From: Cacconaster sp964598495
GTDB lineage: Bacteria > Bacteroidota > Bacteroidia > Bacteroidales > UBA932
DNA length: 64,000 nucleotides
Direction of reading: 5' to 3'
Assembly: GCA_964598495.1 (NCBI GenBank)
Contig: CAZRBY010000002.1
Span: 62,001 to 126,000, forward strand
The notes under the pieces are model-generated. The model ran no database searches, was not told the origin of the DNA, and saw nothing but the letters and a program-made list of their open reading frames with translations. Below, one piece after another: positions 17,466-25,694 of the stretch. A program made the translations under genes and the position numbers. The stretch's first letter is position 1. Every line of letters begins with the position of its first letter.

Positions 17466-18791
17466 ATGTTTGAAAATCTGATAGAGAGACTAGAGAGTTC
17501 CTTTAAACTCATAAAAGGACAGGGAAGGATCACTGAGGTTAATATCTCCGAGACACTCAAGGATATACGAAAAGCACTTCTCGATGCCGACGTAAGTTAT
17601 AAGATAGCAAAGACATTCTGCGATGAAGTTAAGCAGAAGGCACTTGGTCAGGATGTCCTAAAGGCAGTCCGCCCTGAACAGATGATGATCAAAATCGTCC
17701 ATGACGAACTTGCTCTCCTCATGGGTAGCGAGGCTTCTGACATCAATATCAAGGGCAGCCCTGGCATCGTACTGGTTGCAGGTCTTCAGGGTTCCGGTAA
17801 AACTACATTCTCAGCCAAACTGGCGCTCAACTGCAAGTCAAAGAGGGGTATGCGTACGCTTCTTGTGGCAGGTGACGTTTATCGTCCTGCAGCAATCGAC
17901 CAGTTGAAGGTGCTCGGTGGGCAGGTAGGAGTGGATGTATATACGGAGGATGGAGTCAAGGATCCTGTTGCGATAGCAAAGAATGCAGTGAAGAAGGCGC
18001 GCAACGAGGCTTATTCGCTTGTAATCATTGATACCGCCGGTCGTCTGGCAGTCGATAAGCAGATGATGGATGAGATATCGGCCATCAAAGGTGCGGTCAA
18101 TCCCACCGAGACCCTTTTCGTAGTTGATGCGATGACCGGTCAGGATGCCGTTGAAACGGCAAGGGCTTTCAACGAAGTGCTTGATTTCGACGGAGTGGTG
18201 CTGACCAAGATGGATGGTGATACCCGTGGAGGTGCTGCTCTTTCTATCAAAGCAGTGGTGCAGAAGCCTATAAAGTTCATCAGCTCCGGTGAGAAGATGG
18301 AGGCTCTGGATGTCTTTCATCCCAAACGTATAGCCGACCGTATCCTGGGAATGGGGGACGTAGTTTCCCTCGTAGAGAAGGCCCAGGAACAGTATGATGA
18401 AGAGGAGGCCAGAAAGCTCCACAAGAAGATGGCCAGAAATCAGTTCAATCTGGATGATTTCTACCAGCAGATTCAGCAGATTAAGAAGATGGGAAATATC
18501 AAGGATCTGGCTTCGATGCTTCCGGGCGTCGGTAAGGCCATCAAAGACGTAGATATTGACAATAGCTCTTTTAAGGGAGTTGAGGCTATCATTCTCTCGA
18601 TGACTCCCTATGAAAGGGAGAATCCCTCCGTACTCAACGGCAGTCGCCGCAAGAGGATAGCAGCAGGCAGCGGTACCTCACTTGTGGAGGTAAATCGTTT
18701 GCTCAAGCAATTCGACGGCACGCGCAAGATGATGAAGAATGTTTCATCCAACGCAATGTCTTCCAGGATAATGAAAAAAAAACGCAGATAA
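17466..18791 (+). CDS. ffh: Signal recognition particle GTPase Ffh
   Basis: Protein subunit of the bacterial SRP, which delivers nascent membrane proteins to FtsY and the Sec translocon. The 441 residues comprise the N domain (1-95), the G domain with GLQGSGKT at 106-113, DVYRPAA, DTAGRLA and TKMDGD, and a methionine-rich M domain from about 300 with the SRP-RNA-binding GSGTSLVEVNRLLKQF. The basic C-terminal tail (MKKKRR) is usual. folD follows after 12 bp on the same strand. Confidence 0.97.
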   Translation: MFENLIERLESSFKLIKGQGRITEVNISETLKDIRKALLDADVSYKIAKTFCDEVKQKALGQDVLKAVRPEQMMIKIVHDELALLMGSEASDINIKGSPGIVLVAGLQGSGKTTFSAKLALNCKSKRGMRTLLVAGDVYRPAAIDQLKVLGGQVGVDVYTEDGVKDPVAIAKNAVKKARNEAYSLVIIDTAGRLAVDKQMMDEISAIKGAVNPTETLFVVDAMTGQDAVETARAFNEVLDFDGVVLTKMDGDTRGGAALSIKAVVQKPIKFISSGEKMEALDVFHPKRIADRILGMGDVVSLVEKAQEQYDEEEARKLHKKMARNQFNLDDFYQQIQQIKKMGNIKDLASMLPGVGKAIKDVDIDNSSFKGVEAIILSMTPYERENPSVLNGSRRKRIAAGSGTSLVEVNRLLKQFDGTRKMMKNVSSNAMSSRIMKKKRR

Positions 18792-18803
18792 AAGTTTAAA
18801 GTA

Positions 18804-19676
18804 ATGATACTGTTAGATGGAAAGGCCACATCAGAGGCCGTAAAAAAAGAAATCGCTTCACAGGTAGAGAAAATTTTAGCTTCGGGAGGCAGAAGACCTC
18901 ATCTGGCTGCAATAATTGTTGGAGAGGATGGTGCCAGCAAGACCTATGTTGCTTCAAAAGAGCGTGCTTGTGCTCAAGTGGGGTTTGACTCTACGGTACA
19001 TCGTCTTTCAGGGGAGACTAAAGAAGAAGAACTTCTCAATCTGATCGCTCAACTCAATACCGATAAATCGGTGGATGGTTTTATTATCCAAATGCCTCTG
19101 CCGAAAAGGATTGACGAGCAAAAAGTAATAGCATCAGTTGATCCGCGCAAGGATGTTGACGGATTTCACCCCGTCAATGTTGGCAGACTCTCACTTGGAC
19201 TTCCTACCTTTGTTTCTGCCACACCTTATGGTATAATGGCTCTTCTCGAGCACTACAAAATTGAGACTCGCGGCAAGCACTGCGTGGTATTGGGCCGCAG
19301 CAATATTGTAGGCCGCCCGATAGCCAATCTGCTTTCGCAAAAAGGAGAACCGGGAGACTGTACGGTCACCATGTGTCATAGCCGCACCAAGGATTTGGCA
19401 GAGCACACGCGCCGTGCTGATATTATAATTGCAGCACTCGGAGTCCCCGAGTTCTTAAAAGGTGATATGGTCAAAGATGGGGCAGTGGTGGTGGATGTGG
19501 GTATTACACGCATCCCTGCGGAAAATGATAAAGGTTATCGAATTGTTGGAGACGTGGCCTTCGACGAAGTAGCTCCGAAATGCTCTTACATTACTCCGGT
19601 TCCTGGAGGTGTCGGCCCGATGACCATTATTTCTCTTCTGCGTAACACACTGCAGGCTTACCTTATGTCGCGGTAA
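18804..19676 (+). CDS. folD: Bifunctional methylenetetrahydrofolate dehydrogenase / cyclohydrolase FolD
   Basis: Interconverts 5,10-methylene- and 10-formyl-tetrahydrofolate, supplying one-carbon units for purines and formyl-Met. The 290 residues show TYVASKERAC (catalytic Lys), the VDGFIIQMPLPKRID block, PRKDVDGFHPVN, the nucleotide-binding VLGRSNIVGRP, and the C-terminal TPVPGGVGPMTI. It follows ffh by 12 bp. Its 3' end overlaps the convergent MauE-like gene by 19 bp (19658-19676). Confidence 0.96.
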   Translation: MILLDGKATSEAVKKEIASQVEKILASGGRRPHLAAIIVGEDGASKTYVASKERACAQVGFDSTVHRLSGETKEEELLNLIAQLNTDKSVDGFIIQMPLPKRIDEQKVIASVDPRKDVDGFHPVNVGRLSLGLPTFVSATPYGIMALLEHYKIETRGKHCVVLGRSNIVGRPIANLLSQKGEPGDCTVTMCHSRTKDLAEHTRRADIIIAALGVPEFLKGDMVKDGAVVVDVGITRIPAENDKGYRIVGDVAFDEVAPKCSYITPVPGGVGPMTIISLLRNTLQAYLMSR

Positions 19677-20542
19677 CCGTATTTTGCTGTTATTTTACCC
19701 TCGTTGAGCACAAGTGTCAACGGCATGGTACCTTCCGTAATCCTGATAAAGGGAGTGGCATCCAAGAAGAGATACCGTTCGTAGTCAAGCCCTGATTTTT
19801 CGAGAAATACCGAAGGGTCGCGTTCGACATTTCCTTGTGCAAAGACAATGGTCAGTTCCCCATTGCTGAAATTTTTATTGCTGCGGAGTATGGCTATTTT
19901 CCGGGCAGCCATCAGGCAATATTCACAAGTGATACTCATAAAGCACACCACTTTTTCTCCTTCGAGTAACTCTGCAGGGAGCAATCCGTGTGAGAACGCA
20001 TCCTCGAAGGCTTTTTCGCTCACAATTGTACTCCGACCGTACTGGTCGTACCTCCAGTTGTCAGGAGGAGATATGATAAATACCGTTGCGATCGAACCGG
20101 AAATGACGAGAGTATACCAAAGAGGTTTCCATGGGATTCGAAAGGATTTCAGTCCTGCGCTCAGACGCAGTATTACAAGCAGTATTATATTTTTTAGCAG
20201 GGATTGCCTAGGATTCATATCTACCAGTTCGCCGAAGCAGTGGCAACTCTCTCGGTTGCCGGCAATTGTAAGTCCTATAAGAAATAAGCTGAAGAGAGCC
20301 AGAACAAGAAATGATGCTAAGAATATTGCCTTGGAGTGTAAGTTTAGTATGAAAAGTATCCCTAGAGCAAGTTCCATTGCTATAATAGCCCTCGCAATAA
20401 AGTAGGAGAGGCCCAGTCCAAATAGTCGGAATCCGAAGATATAGATTTCGAATTGGTCAACCGATATTAGTTTGGCCACTGCTGAAATGATGAATATGAG
20501 GCCGAGCAATACTCGCAGTGCATATTTAAGTTCCGGTTTCAT
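19658..20542 (-). CDS. MauE/DoxX-type membrane protein fused to a thioredoxin-like domain
   Basis: A 294-residue protein in two parts. Residues 1-150 form a four-helix membrane domain of the MauE/DoxX kind (RVLLGLIFIISAVAKL, the family start; ESCHCFG in the loop). After a fifth hydrophobic stretch, residues 150-294 look like a thioredoxin-like domain with the CEYC motif in FMSITCEYCLMAARK. The likely role is electron or disulfide transfer across the inner membrane, by analogy with MauE and with DoxX-thioredoxin fusions; this is inference. It resembles a Bacteroidales family typified by BT_3928, named here from memory. It lies downstream of a small Cys-rich lipoprotein gene with a terminator between them. 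Confidence 0.72.
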   Translation of the reverse strand: MKPELKYALRVLLGLIFIISAVAKLISVDQFEIYIFGFRLFGLGLSYFIARAIIAMELALGILFILNLHSKAIFLASFLVLALFSLFLIGLTIAGNRESCHCFGELVDMNPRQSLLKNIILLVILRLSAGLKSFRIPWKPLWYTLVISGSIATVFIISPPDNWRYDQYGRSTIVSEKAFEDAFSHGLLPAELLEGEKVVCFMSITCEYCLMAARKIAILRSNKNFSNGELTIVFAQGNVERDPSVFLEKSGLDYERYLFLDATPFIRITEGTMPLTLVLNEGKITAKYGYRDIR

Positions 20543-20568
20543 AATGCTGTAGAATTATGAGTTTCTAC

Positions 20569-20595
20569 AAAAAGAGGGTGACCTTCCGGTCACCC
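20569..20595 (-). terminator. Terminator behind the small Cys-rich lipoprotein gene
   Basis: GGGTGACC (20576-20583) and GGTCACCC (20588-20595) form an 8-bp stem with a 4-nt loop. On the minus strand it is followed by TCTTTTT. It lies between the lipoprotein gene and the MauE-like gene. Confidence 0.75.
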
Positions 20596-20618
20596 CCCGA
20601 TTAATGTTTTTCAGTTTA

Positions 20619-20840
20619 TTAGAAGAGCTGCGGAAGGCACTTTGACTCAACCTTTGTAGCGATGAGGGGTACGCTTACCATTTTGTTGTAATCAGAGCAT
20701 TTTTCGCCCTCTCTAAGAACAAGATCGGACTCTTCAAAAACAACTTCACCATTGAGTTTGGCTACGCAGTGGCACCTCTTTGAACAACCGGCGCAGAGGA
20801 AAAGTGCTCCTACTGCAAGTAAAAGTAGTAACTTCTTCAT
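20619..20840 (-). CDS. Small cysteine-rich lipoprotein, function unknown
   Basis: Only 73 residues. A short lipoprotein signal ends in LCAGC, and the mature part begins Cys-Ser-Lys-Arg-Cys-His-Cys. Two more cysteines follow (EKCSDY and SKCLPQLF), so the mature peptide is rich in possible disulfides or metal ligands. A TACTTTTG box (20910-20917, minus strand) lies 69 nt upstream and a hairpin terminator follows, so it looks like a separately transcribed real gene. I do not recognise the family. The downstream neighbour is a membrane thioredoxin-like protein and the divergent neighbour a polyferredoxin, which hints at envelope redox chemistry. Confidence 0.68.
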   Translation of the reverse strand: MKKLLLLLAVGALFLCAGCSKRCHCVAKLNGEVVFEESDLVLREGEKCSDYNKMVSVPLIATKVESKCLPQLF

Positions 20841-20980
20841 TGTGATAATTCTTATTTAAGTACGTTAATTGTTTCCCCACAAATATTGATCCAGAACTCC
20901 GGACGAGTGCAAAAGTACTCTTTATTTTTAACATATGGAAATAATAATTTACTTTTGACCAAAATTTGTAATATAAGAAG

Positions 20981-22441
20981 ATGAAAACAGCAAGAACGGC
21001 AAGAATACTCATTGCATCCCTTTTCTTTATCGTTATTACCCTTTCATTCATCTCTTTTTCGGCCGGAAAGCTACCTTTTTCACCAATGGTGGAGAAATTC
21101 CAGTTCGGTCCCGCTCTGATGGCCTTGTTTGTGGGAAGCGCACTTCCCTTGATATTACTGTTGATAGTTACGATACTGTTCGGAAGGGTATATTGCTCCT
21201 TTCTTTGCCCTTTGGGCATCTGGCAGGACATTGTTATCTGGATTGCCGACCGCTTCAAGAGCAAAAAGCAGCGTCGATACAACTATAGTCCCGCTCACAA
21301 CACATTGAGATATATAATCCTTGGAGTGGTGGCAGCTGCTATGATAGCCGGTATTTCATATCCGTTCGTTTTTCTGGATCCTTATTCGATATTTGGCAGG
21401 ATAGTTACTTCACTAAATTCTTACACCTCATTTGCTATCTGGTCGTTTGCGGTAGCACTCGCATTCTTCTGTTTGGTTACCATTCTGAGTGCCTTCAGAG
21501 GGCGTCTTTACTGTAATACTATTTGTCCTGTGGGCTCATTCCTCGGATTGGTTGCCGGCCATTCGATGTTTCGCCTCAATATTGCTGATAAAAAGTGTGT
21601 AGGATGCTCTATCTGTGGAAAGAAATGTAAAGCTCAGGCACTGGATTGCGTTACCAAAACCATCGATTATTCACGATGTGTAATGTGTTTTGATTGTACA
21701 CTCTCTTGCAAGAGCACTGCAATTGAACTCAAATATGCCTGGGGTCGTGATAGACGCGATAAAAAATCTTCCGAAAGTAAAGGTGACCCGGAAAGCGCCG
21801 GCCGCAGAAATGCACTAATTGCTCTCGGCACCCTCGGATTGGTAGTTGCTTCCCGAAGATGGGGTTCTAAGTTTCATTCTTCTCCTGCCAAAGGCGATGC
21901 AGGTGATCCTGTTGTGCAATTCCTCCCTCCCGGAGCTTTGCATCTGGAACACCTCAAGGAGCATTGTACGGCATGTCACGCTTGCATAGCAGCCTGCCCT
22001 TCGAAGATTATAAGACCCTCGATCACTCAGCATGGCATTGACGGTTTTCTGATGCCATTGCTCTCCTTTGAGGAGGGTTATTGCCGATACGACTGCAACA
22101 AGTGCTCCAACGTCTGTCCAAACGGTGCGCTGATGCCTCTTACACTAAACGATAAACGTTCGGTGAGGATAGGTATGGTCAGGTTCGTTGCTAAAAACTG
22201 TCTGGTATTCCGCGACGATCAAGTCTGCGGCAGGTGCGGTGAGATTTGTCCAACCGGTGCCATTCAACTTAACGAGCACAAAAGGAAGCCCGGACTCTTT
22301 TACCCTGTTGTAAATAGCGACTTATGCATAGGTTGTGGGGGCTGTACAAGTGTATGCCCTGCCGAGCCTCCGGCAATGGAAGTTCATGCACTGGAGCGTC
22401 AGACACCAATCAAGAAGGTTACTATTTCCGATTCTCTTTAA
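20981..22441 (+). CDS. NapH-like membrane polyferredoxin (4Fe-4S binding protein)
   Basis: A 486-residue iron-sulfur protein. Residues 1-190 contain about five membrane segments with YCSFLCPLG and YCNTICPVGS, the paired CxxxCP motifs of the NapH/CcoG/RdxA group. Then come two ferredoxin-type clusters (CVGCSICGKKC, CVMCFDCTLSC), a short hydrophobic stretch, and at least three further cluster motifs (CTACHACIAACP, CGRCGEICP, CIGCGGCTSVCP). It probably passes electrons through the membrane to a periplasmic acceptor; the partner is not encoded nearby. A TACTTTTG box at 20950-20957 is its likely -7 element. Its last 20 bp overlap the convergent trmD. Confidence 0.82.
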   Translation: MKTARTARILIASLFFIVITLSFISFSAGKLPFSPMVEKFQFGPALMALFVGSALPLILLLIVTILFGRVYCSFLCPLGIWQDIVIWIADRFKSKKQRRYNYSPAHNTLRYIILGVVAAAMIAGISYPFVFLDPYSIFGRIVTSLNSYTSFAIWSFAVALAFFCLVTILSAFRGRLYCNTICPVGSFLGLVAGHSMFRLNIADKKCVGCSICGKKCKAQALDCVTKTIDYSRCVMCFDCTLSCKSTAIELKYAWGRDRRDKKSSESKGDPESAGRRNALIALGTLGLVVASRRWGSKFHSSPAKGDAGDPVVQFLPPGALHLEHLKEHCTACHACIAACPSKIIRPSITQHGIDGFLMPLLSFEEGYCRYDCNKCSNVCPNGALMPLTLNDKRSVRIGMVRFVAKNCLVFRDDQVCGRCGEICPTGAIQLNEHKRKPGLFYPVVNSDLCIGCGGCTSVCPAEPPAMEVHALERQTPIKKVTISDSL

Positions 22442-23108
22442 GAAGATGGGGACGTAAACGGCGGGTACGTTCCAGTGCCTGTTCCTCCTGCCAAGCTTTA
22501 ATGAGTTTTGGATTTCCGCTCAGGAGCACCTCAGGTACTTTCCAACCATTAAACTCCGCCGGTCTGGTATAAATTGGCGGTGCAAGAAGTCCGTCCTGGA
22601 AAGAGTCGGAAAGGGCTGAGGTTTCATCGGTTATTGCTCCAGGTAATAATCTTACAATGGCATCGGTGATGATGGAGGCAGGGATTTCGCCTCCGCTGAG
22701 CACATAGTCTCCTACAGATATTTCACGGGTTATCAGATGTTCTCTGATCCGGTGGTCGATACCTTTGTAATGGCCGCAGAGAATAATAATATTCTCTCGG
22801 ATAGAGAGAGAATTAGCTATTTTTTGGTCAAAAATTTCACCGTCGGGTGCAGTATAGATTATCTCGTCGTACTCCCTTTCTCCTTTGAGTTTCTCGATAA
22901 GGTTGAATACGGGCTCAATCATCATTATCATTCCGGCATCTCCTCCGAAACCATAATCATCTGTCTGGCGATAATGTCCCTTGCCCCAATCTCGAATATT
23001 GTGCAGATGTATTTCGACAAGACCTTTCTCCCTCGCTCTTTTGATGATGGAGTGGTTTAGCGGACTTTCGAGGAGTTCAGGTACGACTGAAAGGATATCT
23101 ATTCTCAT
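22422..23108 (-). CDS. trmD: tRNA (guanine(37)-N(1))-methyltransferase TrmD
   Basis: SAM-dependent SPOUT methylase that methylates G37 next to the anticodon and prevents frameshifting. The 228 residues begin MRIDILSVVPELLESPL. I chose ATG 23108 because it gives the family N terminus and because a TACTTTTG box (23128-23135) lies just upstream, inside the longer open frame. The trefoil-knot motifs are YGFGGDAGMIMMIEP, ILCGHYKGIDHRI and SVGDYVLSGGE. The C-terminal GWKVPEVLLSGNP is also typical. It usually sits with rimM and rplS in other phyla but stands alone here. Confidence 0.96.
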   Translation of the reverse strand: MRIDILSVVPELLESPLNHSIIKRAREKGLVEIHLHNIRDWGKGHYRQTDDYGFGGDAGMIMMIEPVFNLIEKLKGEREYDEIIYTAPDGEIFDQKIANSLSIRENIIILCGHYKGIDHRIREHLITREISVGDYVLSGGEIPASIITDAIVRLLPGAITDETSALSDSFQDGLLAPPIYTRPAEFNGWKVPEVLLSGNPKLIKAWQEEQALERTRRLRPHLLKENRK

Positions 23109-23127
23109 TTTTTGTACTCTTGTACTG

Positions 23128-23165
23128 CAAAAGTAGCATTTATTCCACAAATTCCGTTATATTTG
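23128..23165. promoter_or_regulatory. Divergent -7 elements of trmD and the DUF349 gene
   Basis: TACTTTTG on the minus strand (23128-23135) lies 19 nt before the trmD ATG. TATATTTG on the plus strand (23158-23165) lies 30 nt before the DUF349 start. Both fit TAnnTTTG. Clear -33 partners at the usual distance are not visible, so the two initiation regions would have to interleave. Confidence 0.5.
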
Positions 23166-23195
23166 CAGGATATAATAATTATACAATTCAATTAC

Positions 23196-25694
23196 ATGAG
23201 TGAAGATCTGAAACCAATTGTTCCTGAGCAGCAAGAAGAAGCTCTAGAGCAATCTGTTGTAAACGCTGAACAGGTCGCTAAAGATACCGGCGACATATCA
23301 AAGGAAGAAATTGTACAACCGGAAAAAGCAGTTAAAAAGGCTCCAAAGGCAGAAACTGTGGAAGATACTCCCAAGGTAGATATCGCTGAAGAGGCTCCAA
23401 AGGCAAAAGCTACTAAAAAGGCCGCAAAAGCAAAGCCTGCCGAAGAGACTCCCAAGACAGAAGCACTTGACGAGGTCCCTGAAGCAAAAGTTGCTAAGAA
23501 GGCCGCAAAAGCAAAGCCTGCCGAAGAGACTCCCAAGACAGAAGCACTTGACGNNNNNNNNNNNNNNNNNNNNNNNNNNNNNNNNNNNNNNNNNNNNNNN
23601 NNNNNNNNNNNNNNNNNNNNNNNNNNNNNNNNNNNNNNNNNNNNNNNNNNNNNGACTCCCAAGACAGAAGCACTTGACGAGGTCCCTGAAGCAAAAGTTG
23701 CTAAGAAGACCCCAAAAGCAAAGCTTGCCGAAGAGACTCCCAAGACAGAAGCACTTGACGAGGTCCCTGAAGCAAAAGTTGCTAAGAAGACCCCAAAAGC
23801 AAAGCTTGCCGAAGAGACTCCCAAGGCGGAGTCAGTCGAAGAGGTTCATGAACCGGAAGCTGCCAAAGAGGTTACCGAAACAGAAGTTGTCGAGGAGGCT
23901 CCGAAAGTTGAAGCAGCTGAAGAGAGTCCTGAAGTGCCGGATTATTCGGAGATGGGCCTGAAAGAGCTTTTGGATGTATTCCAGATGTTGCTAAACAAGG
24001 GAGATATGCAGCTGCTCTACAAGCATGCCGACTCCGTTAAAGCCATATTCTACAAGACTCTTCGCAAGGAGAAGATTGCAAGTGGTTTTATCGCCCCTTC
24101 CGAGGATGTGATAAGTGACGGAACTGATAGCGGTGATGTTGTTTCCATCAATCCCTTTGCTGAGGTTGAGCGTGGATTTAAAGAGCTTTACAACAATTAT
24201 CGCAATCTGCGAAACGCATACGTGCGTGAGCAGGAGCAGAGTAAGGAGCAGAATCTTCAGACTAAACTTGAGATAATAGAGCAGATAAAGTCCCTCATCG
24301 AGAGGCAAAGCCAGGAGGATATGGGGCAGCTTTTCAGCGAGTTTGGAAATCTTCAGGCACAATGGCGTGCAACCGGCCAGGTACCGCAGGCACGTATGAG
24401 GGATCTTTATGAGTCCTACAGCCACAATGTGGAGATCTTCTACGACAATGTCAAAATTCACAAGGAACTGAGGGACCTCGATTTCAAGCGTAACCTCTCT
24501 GCAAAAGAGGAACTTTGTATCAAGGCAGAAGTTCTTGCCGAGACTGAATATGACAATATAGTGGCTGCATTTAAGGCCCTCCAAAAACTCCATGAAGAGT
24601 GGAAGGAAATAGGTCCCGTCGGTAAAGAGCAAAGGGAGAGCATCTGGGAGAGGTTCAAGGAAGCAACTGCGATAATCAATAAGAAACACCAGGCATATTT
24701 TGACTCACTGAAAACAAGCCAGAGGGAGAATTTTGAGGCAAAGAGTGCTCTTTGCGAAGAGGTAGAGAAGATTGTTGCAATGGAAATCTCCGACTCAAGG
24801 ACATGGAACAAAATGACCAAAGCCATTGAAGAAATACAGGCAAAATGGAAAGCAATAGGTTTTGCATCCAAAAAGGACAATCTCAAGGTATATGAGCGCT
24901 TCCGATCCGCCTGCGACAATTTCTTCGAGGCAAAGAAAGCATACTACGGTCAGCTTAAAGATCAGATGCAGGAGAATCTAAAACTGAAAATAGATCTATG
25001 CGAAAAAGCTGAGGCTGTTCAGCACAGTGAAGAGTGGAAGAAGACCACCGATTATCTGATAGACCTTCAGAAACAGTGGAAAGAGATCGGTCCCGTATCT
25101 CGCAAACGCACCGATCAGGTATGGAAGCGTTTTCGCGCTGCTTGTGACACATTCTTCAACAATAAGGAGAAACATCTGGGTAAACAGGAATCACAATACG
25201 AAACCAACCGCCAGCTTAAACTTGCACTTATCGAGGAAATCAAAGCGTTTGAATTATCCGATAACAAAGGCGAAAATTTCGAGGCTCTTAAAGCCTTCCA
25301 GGGTAGGTGGAATGAGATTGGCTTTGTTCCCTTCAAGGAGAAGAATAAACTTCAGGATGCATTCAAAAGGGTTATTGACGCCAAGTTTGACGAGGTAAGG
25401 GCTCAGAATGACGACTATCGCCCGAGATATGGCAAATACTCTTCCGATGCCAATCTCAGCAAGGCTGAGAGAGGTCTCCGTAGCGAAAGGGATCGTCTCG
25501 TGCAAAAGTATGTCAAAAAAGAACAGGATATTGCCACATGGGAAAACAATATGGGCTTTTTCTCCAAGACTAAAAATGCAGAGACCTATCTTGCTAAGAT
25601 GAGAAAAGAGATCGAGGTCGCCCGAGAGGAGCTCGCACAGCTCGAGGAGAAGATCAAGGCAATTGATTCACAATTCGAGCAGAGAGATGAATAA
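23196..25694 (+). CDS. DUF349 protein with a Lys/Ala/Glu/Pro-rich tandem repeat region
   Basis: Two regions are visible. The N-terminal ~250 residues are low complexity (Lys, Ala, Glu, Pro) and contain 27-residue tandem repeats interrupted by a 100-N assembly gap. The rest is helical and holds five DUF349-type repeats, marked by WRATGQVP, WKEIGPVGK, WKAIGFASK, WKEIGPVSR and WNEIGFVPF, each followed by a WERFK-like helix. A coiled coil closes the protein. The function of DUF349 is not established. The start at 23196 follows a TATATTTG promoter box. The stop overlaps the yidC start by 8 nt, so the genes are translationally coupled. The true length is unknown because of the gap. Confidence 0.85.
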   Translation: MSEDLKPIVPEQQEEALEQSVVNAEQVAKDTGDISKEEIVQPEKAVKKAPKAETVEDTPKVDIAEEAPKAKATKKAAKAKPAEETPKTEALDEVPEAKVAKKAAKAKPAEETPKTEALDXXXXXXXXXXXXXXXXXXXXXXXXXXXXXXXXXXTPKTEALDEVPEAKVAKKTPKAKLAEETPKTEALDEVPEAKVAKKTPKAKLAEETPKAESVEEVHEPEAAKEVTETEVVEEAPKVEAAEESPEVPDYSEMGLKELLDVFQMLLNKGDMQLLYKHADSVKAIFYKTLRKEKIASGFIAPSEDVISDGTDSGDVVSINPFAEVERGFKELYNNYRNLRNAYVREQEQSKEQNLQTKLEIIEQIKSLIERQSQEDMGQLFSEFGNLQAQWRATGQVPQARMRDLYESYSHNVEIFYDNVKIHKELRDLDFKRNLSAKEELCIKAEVLAETEYDNIVAAFKALQKLHEEWKEIGPVGKEQRESIWERFKEATAIINKKHQAYFDSLKTSQRENFEAKSALCEEVEKIVAMEISDSRTWNKMTKAIEEIQAKWKAIGFASKKDNLKVYERFRSACDNFFEAKKAYYGQLKDQMQENLKLKIDLCEKAEAVQHSEEWKKTTDYLIDLQKQWKEIGPVSRKRTDQVWKRFRAACDTFFNNKEKHLGKQESQYETNRQLKLALIEEIKAFELSDNKGENFEALKAFQGRWNEIGFVPFKEKNKLQDAFKRVIDAKFDEVRAQNDDYRPRYGKYSSDANLSKAERGLRSERDRLVQKYVKKEQDIATWENNMGFFSKTKNAETYLAKMRKEIEVAREELAQLEEKIKAIDSQFEQRDE
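23448..23816 (+). repeat. 81-bp in-frame tandem repeat interrupted by an assembly gap
   Basis: Full units run 23448-23528, 23655-23735 and 23736-23816, with a partial unit at 23529-23553 before the gap. Each encodes 27 residues starting TPKTEALDEVPEAKVAKK. The unit before the gap ends AAKAKPAEE and the units after it end TPKAKLAEE, so at least two unit types exist. Confidence 0.9.
23554..23653. other. Assembly gap of 100 N inside the tandem repeat
   Basis: Exactly 100 N, a placeholder length. Restoring the repeat phase needs 57 nt plus a multiple of 81 between 23553 and 23654, whereas 102 nt are drawn, so the shown size cannot be right. The frame after the gap agrees with that before it only by chance. 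Confidence 0.95.

Noticed and set aside
23192..23824. Minus-strand Ala/Ser-rich open frame through the 100-N gap
   Set aside because: A shadow of the Lys/Ala/Glu repeat of the DUF349 gene.
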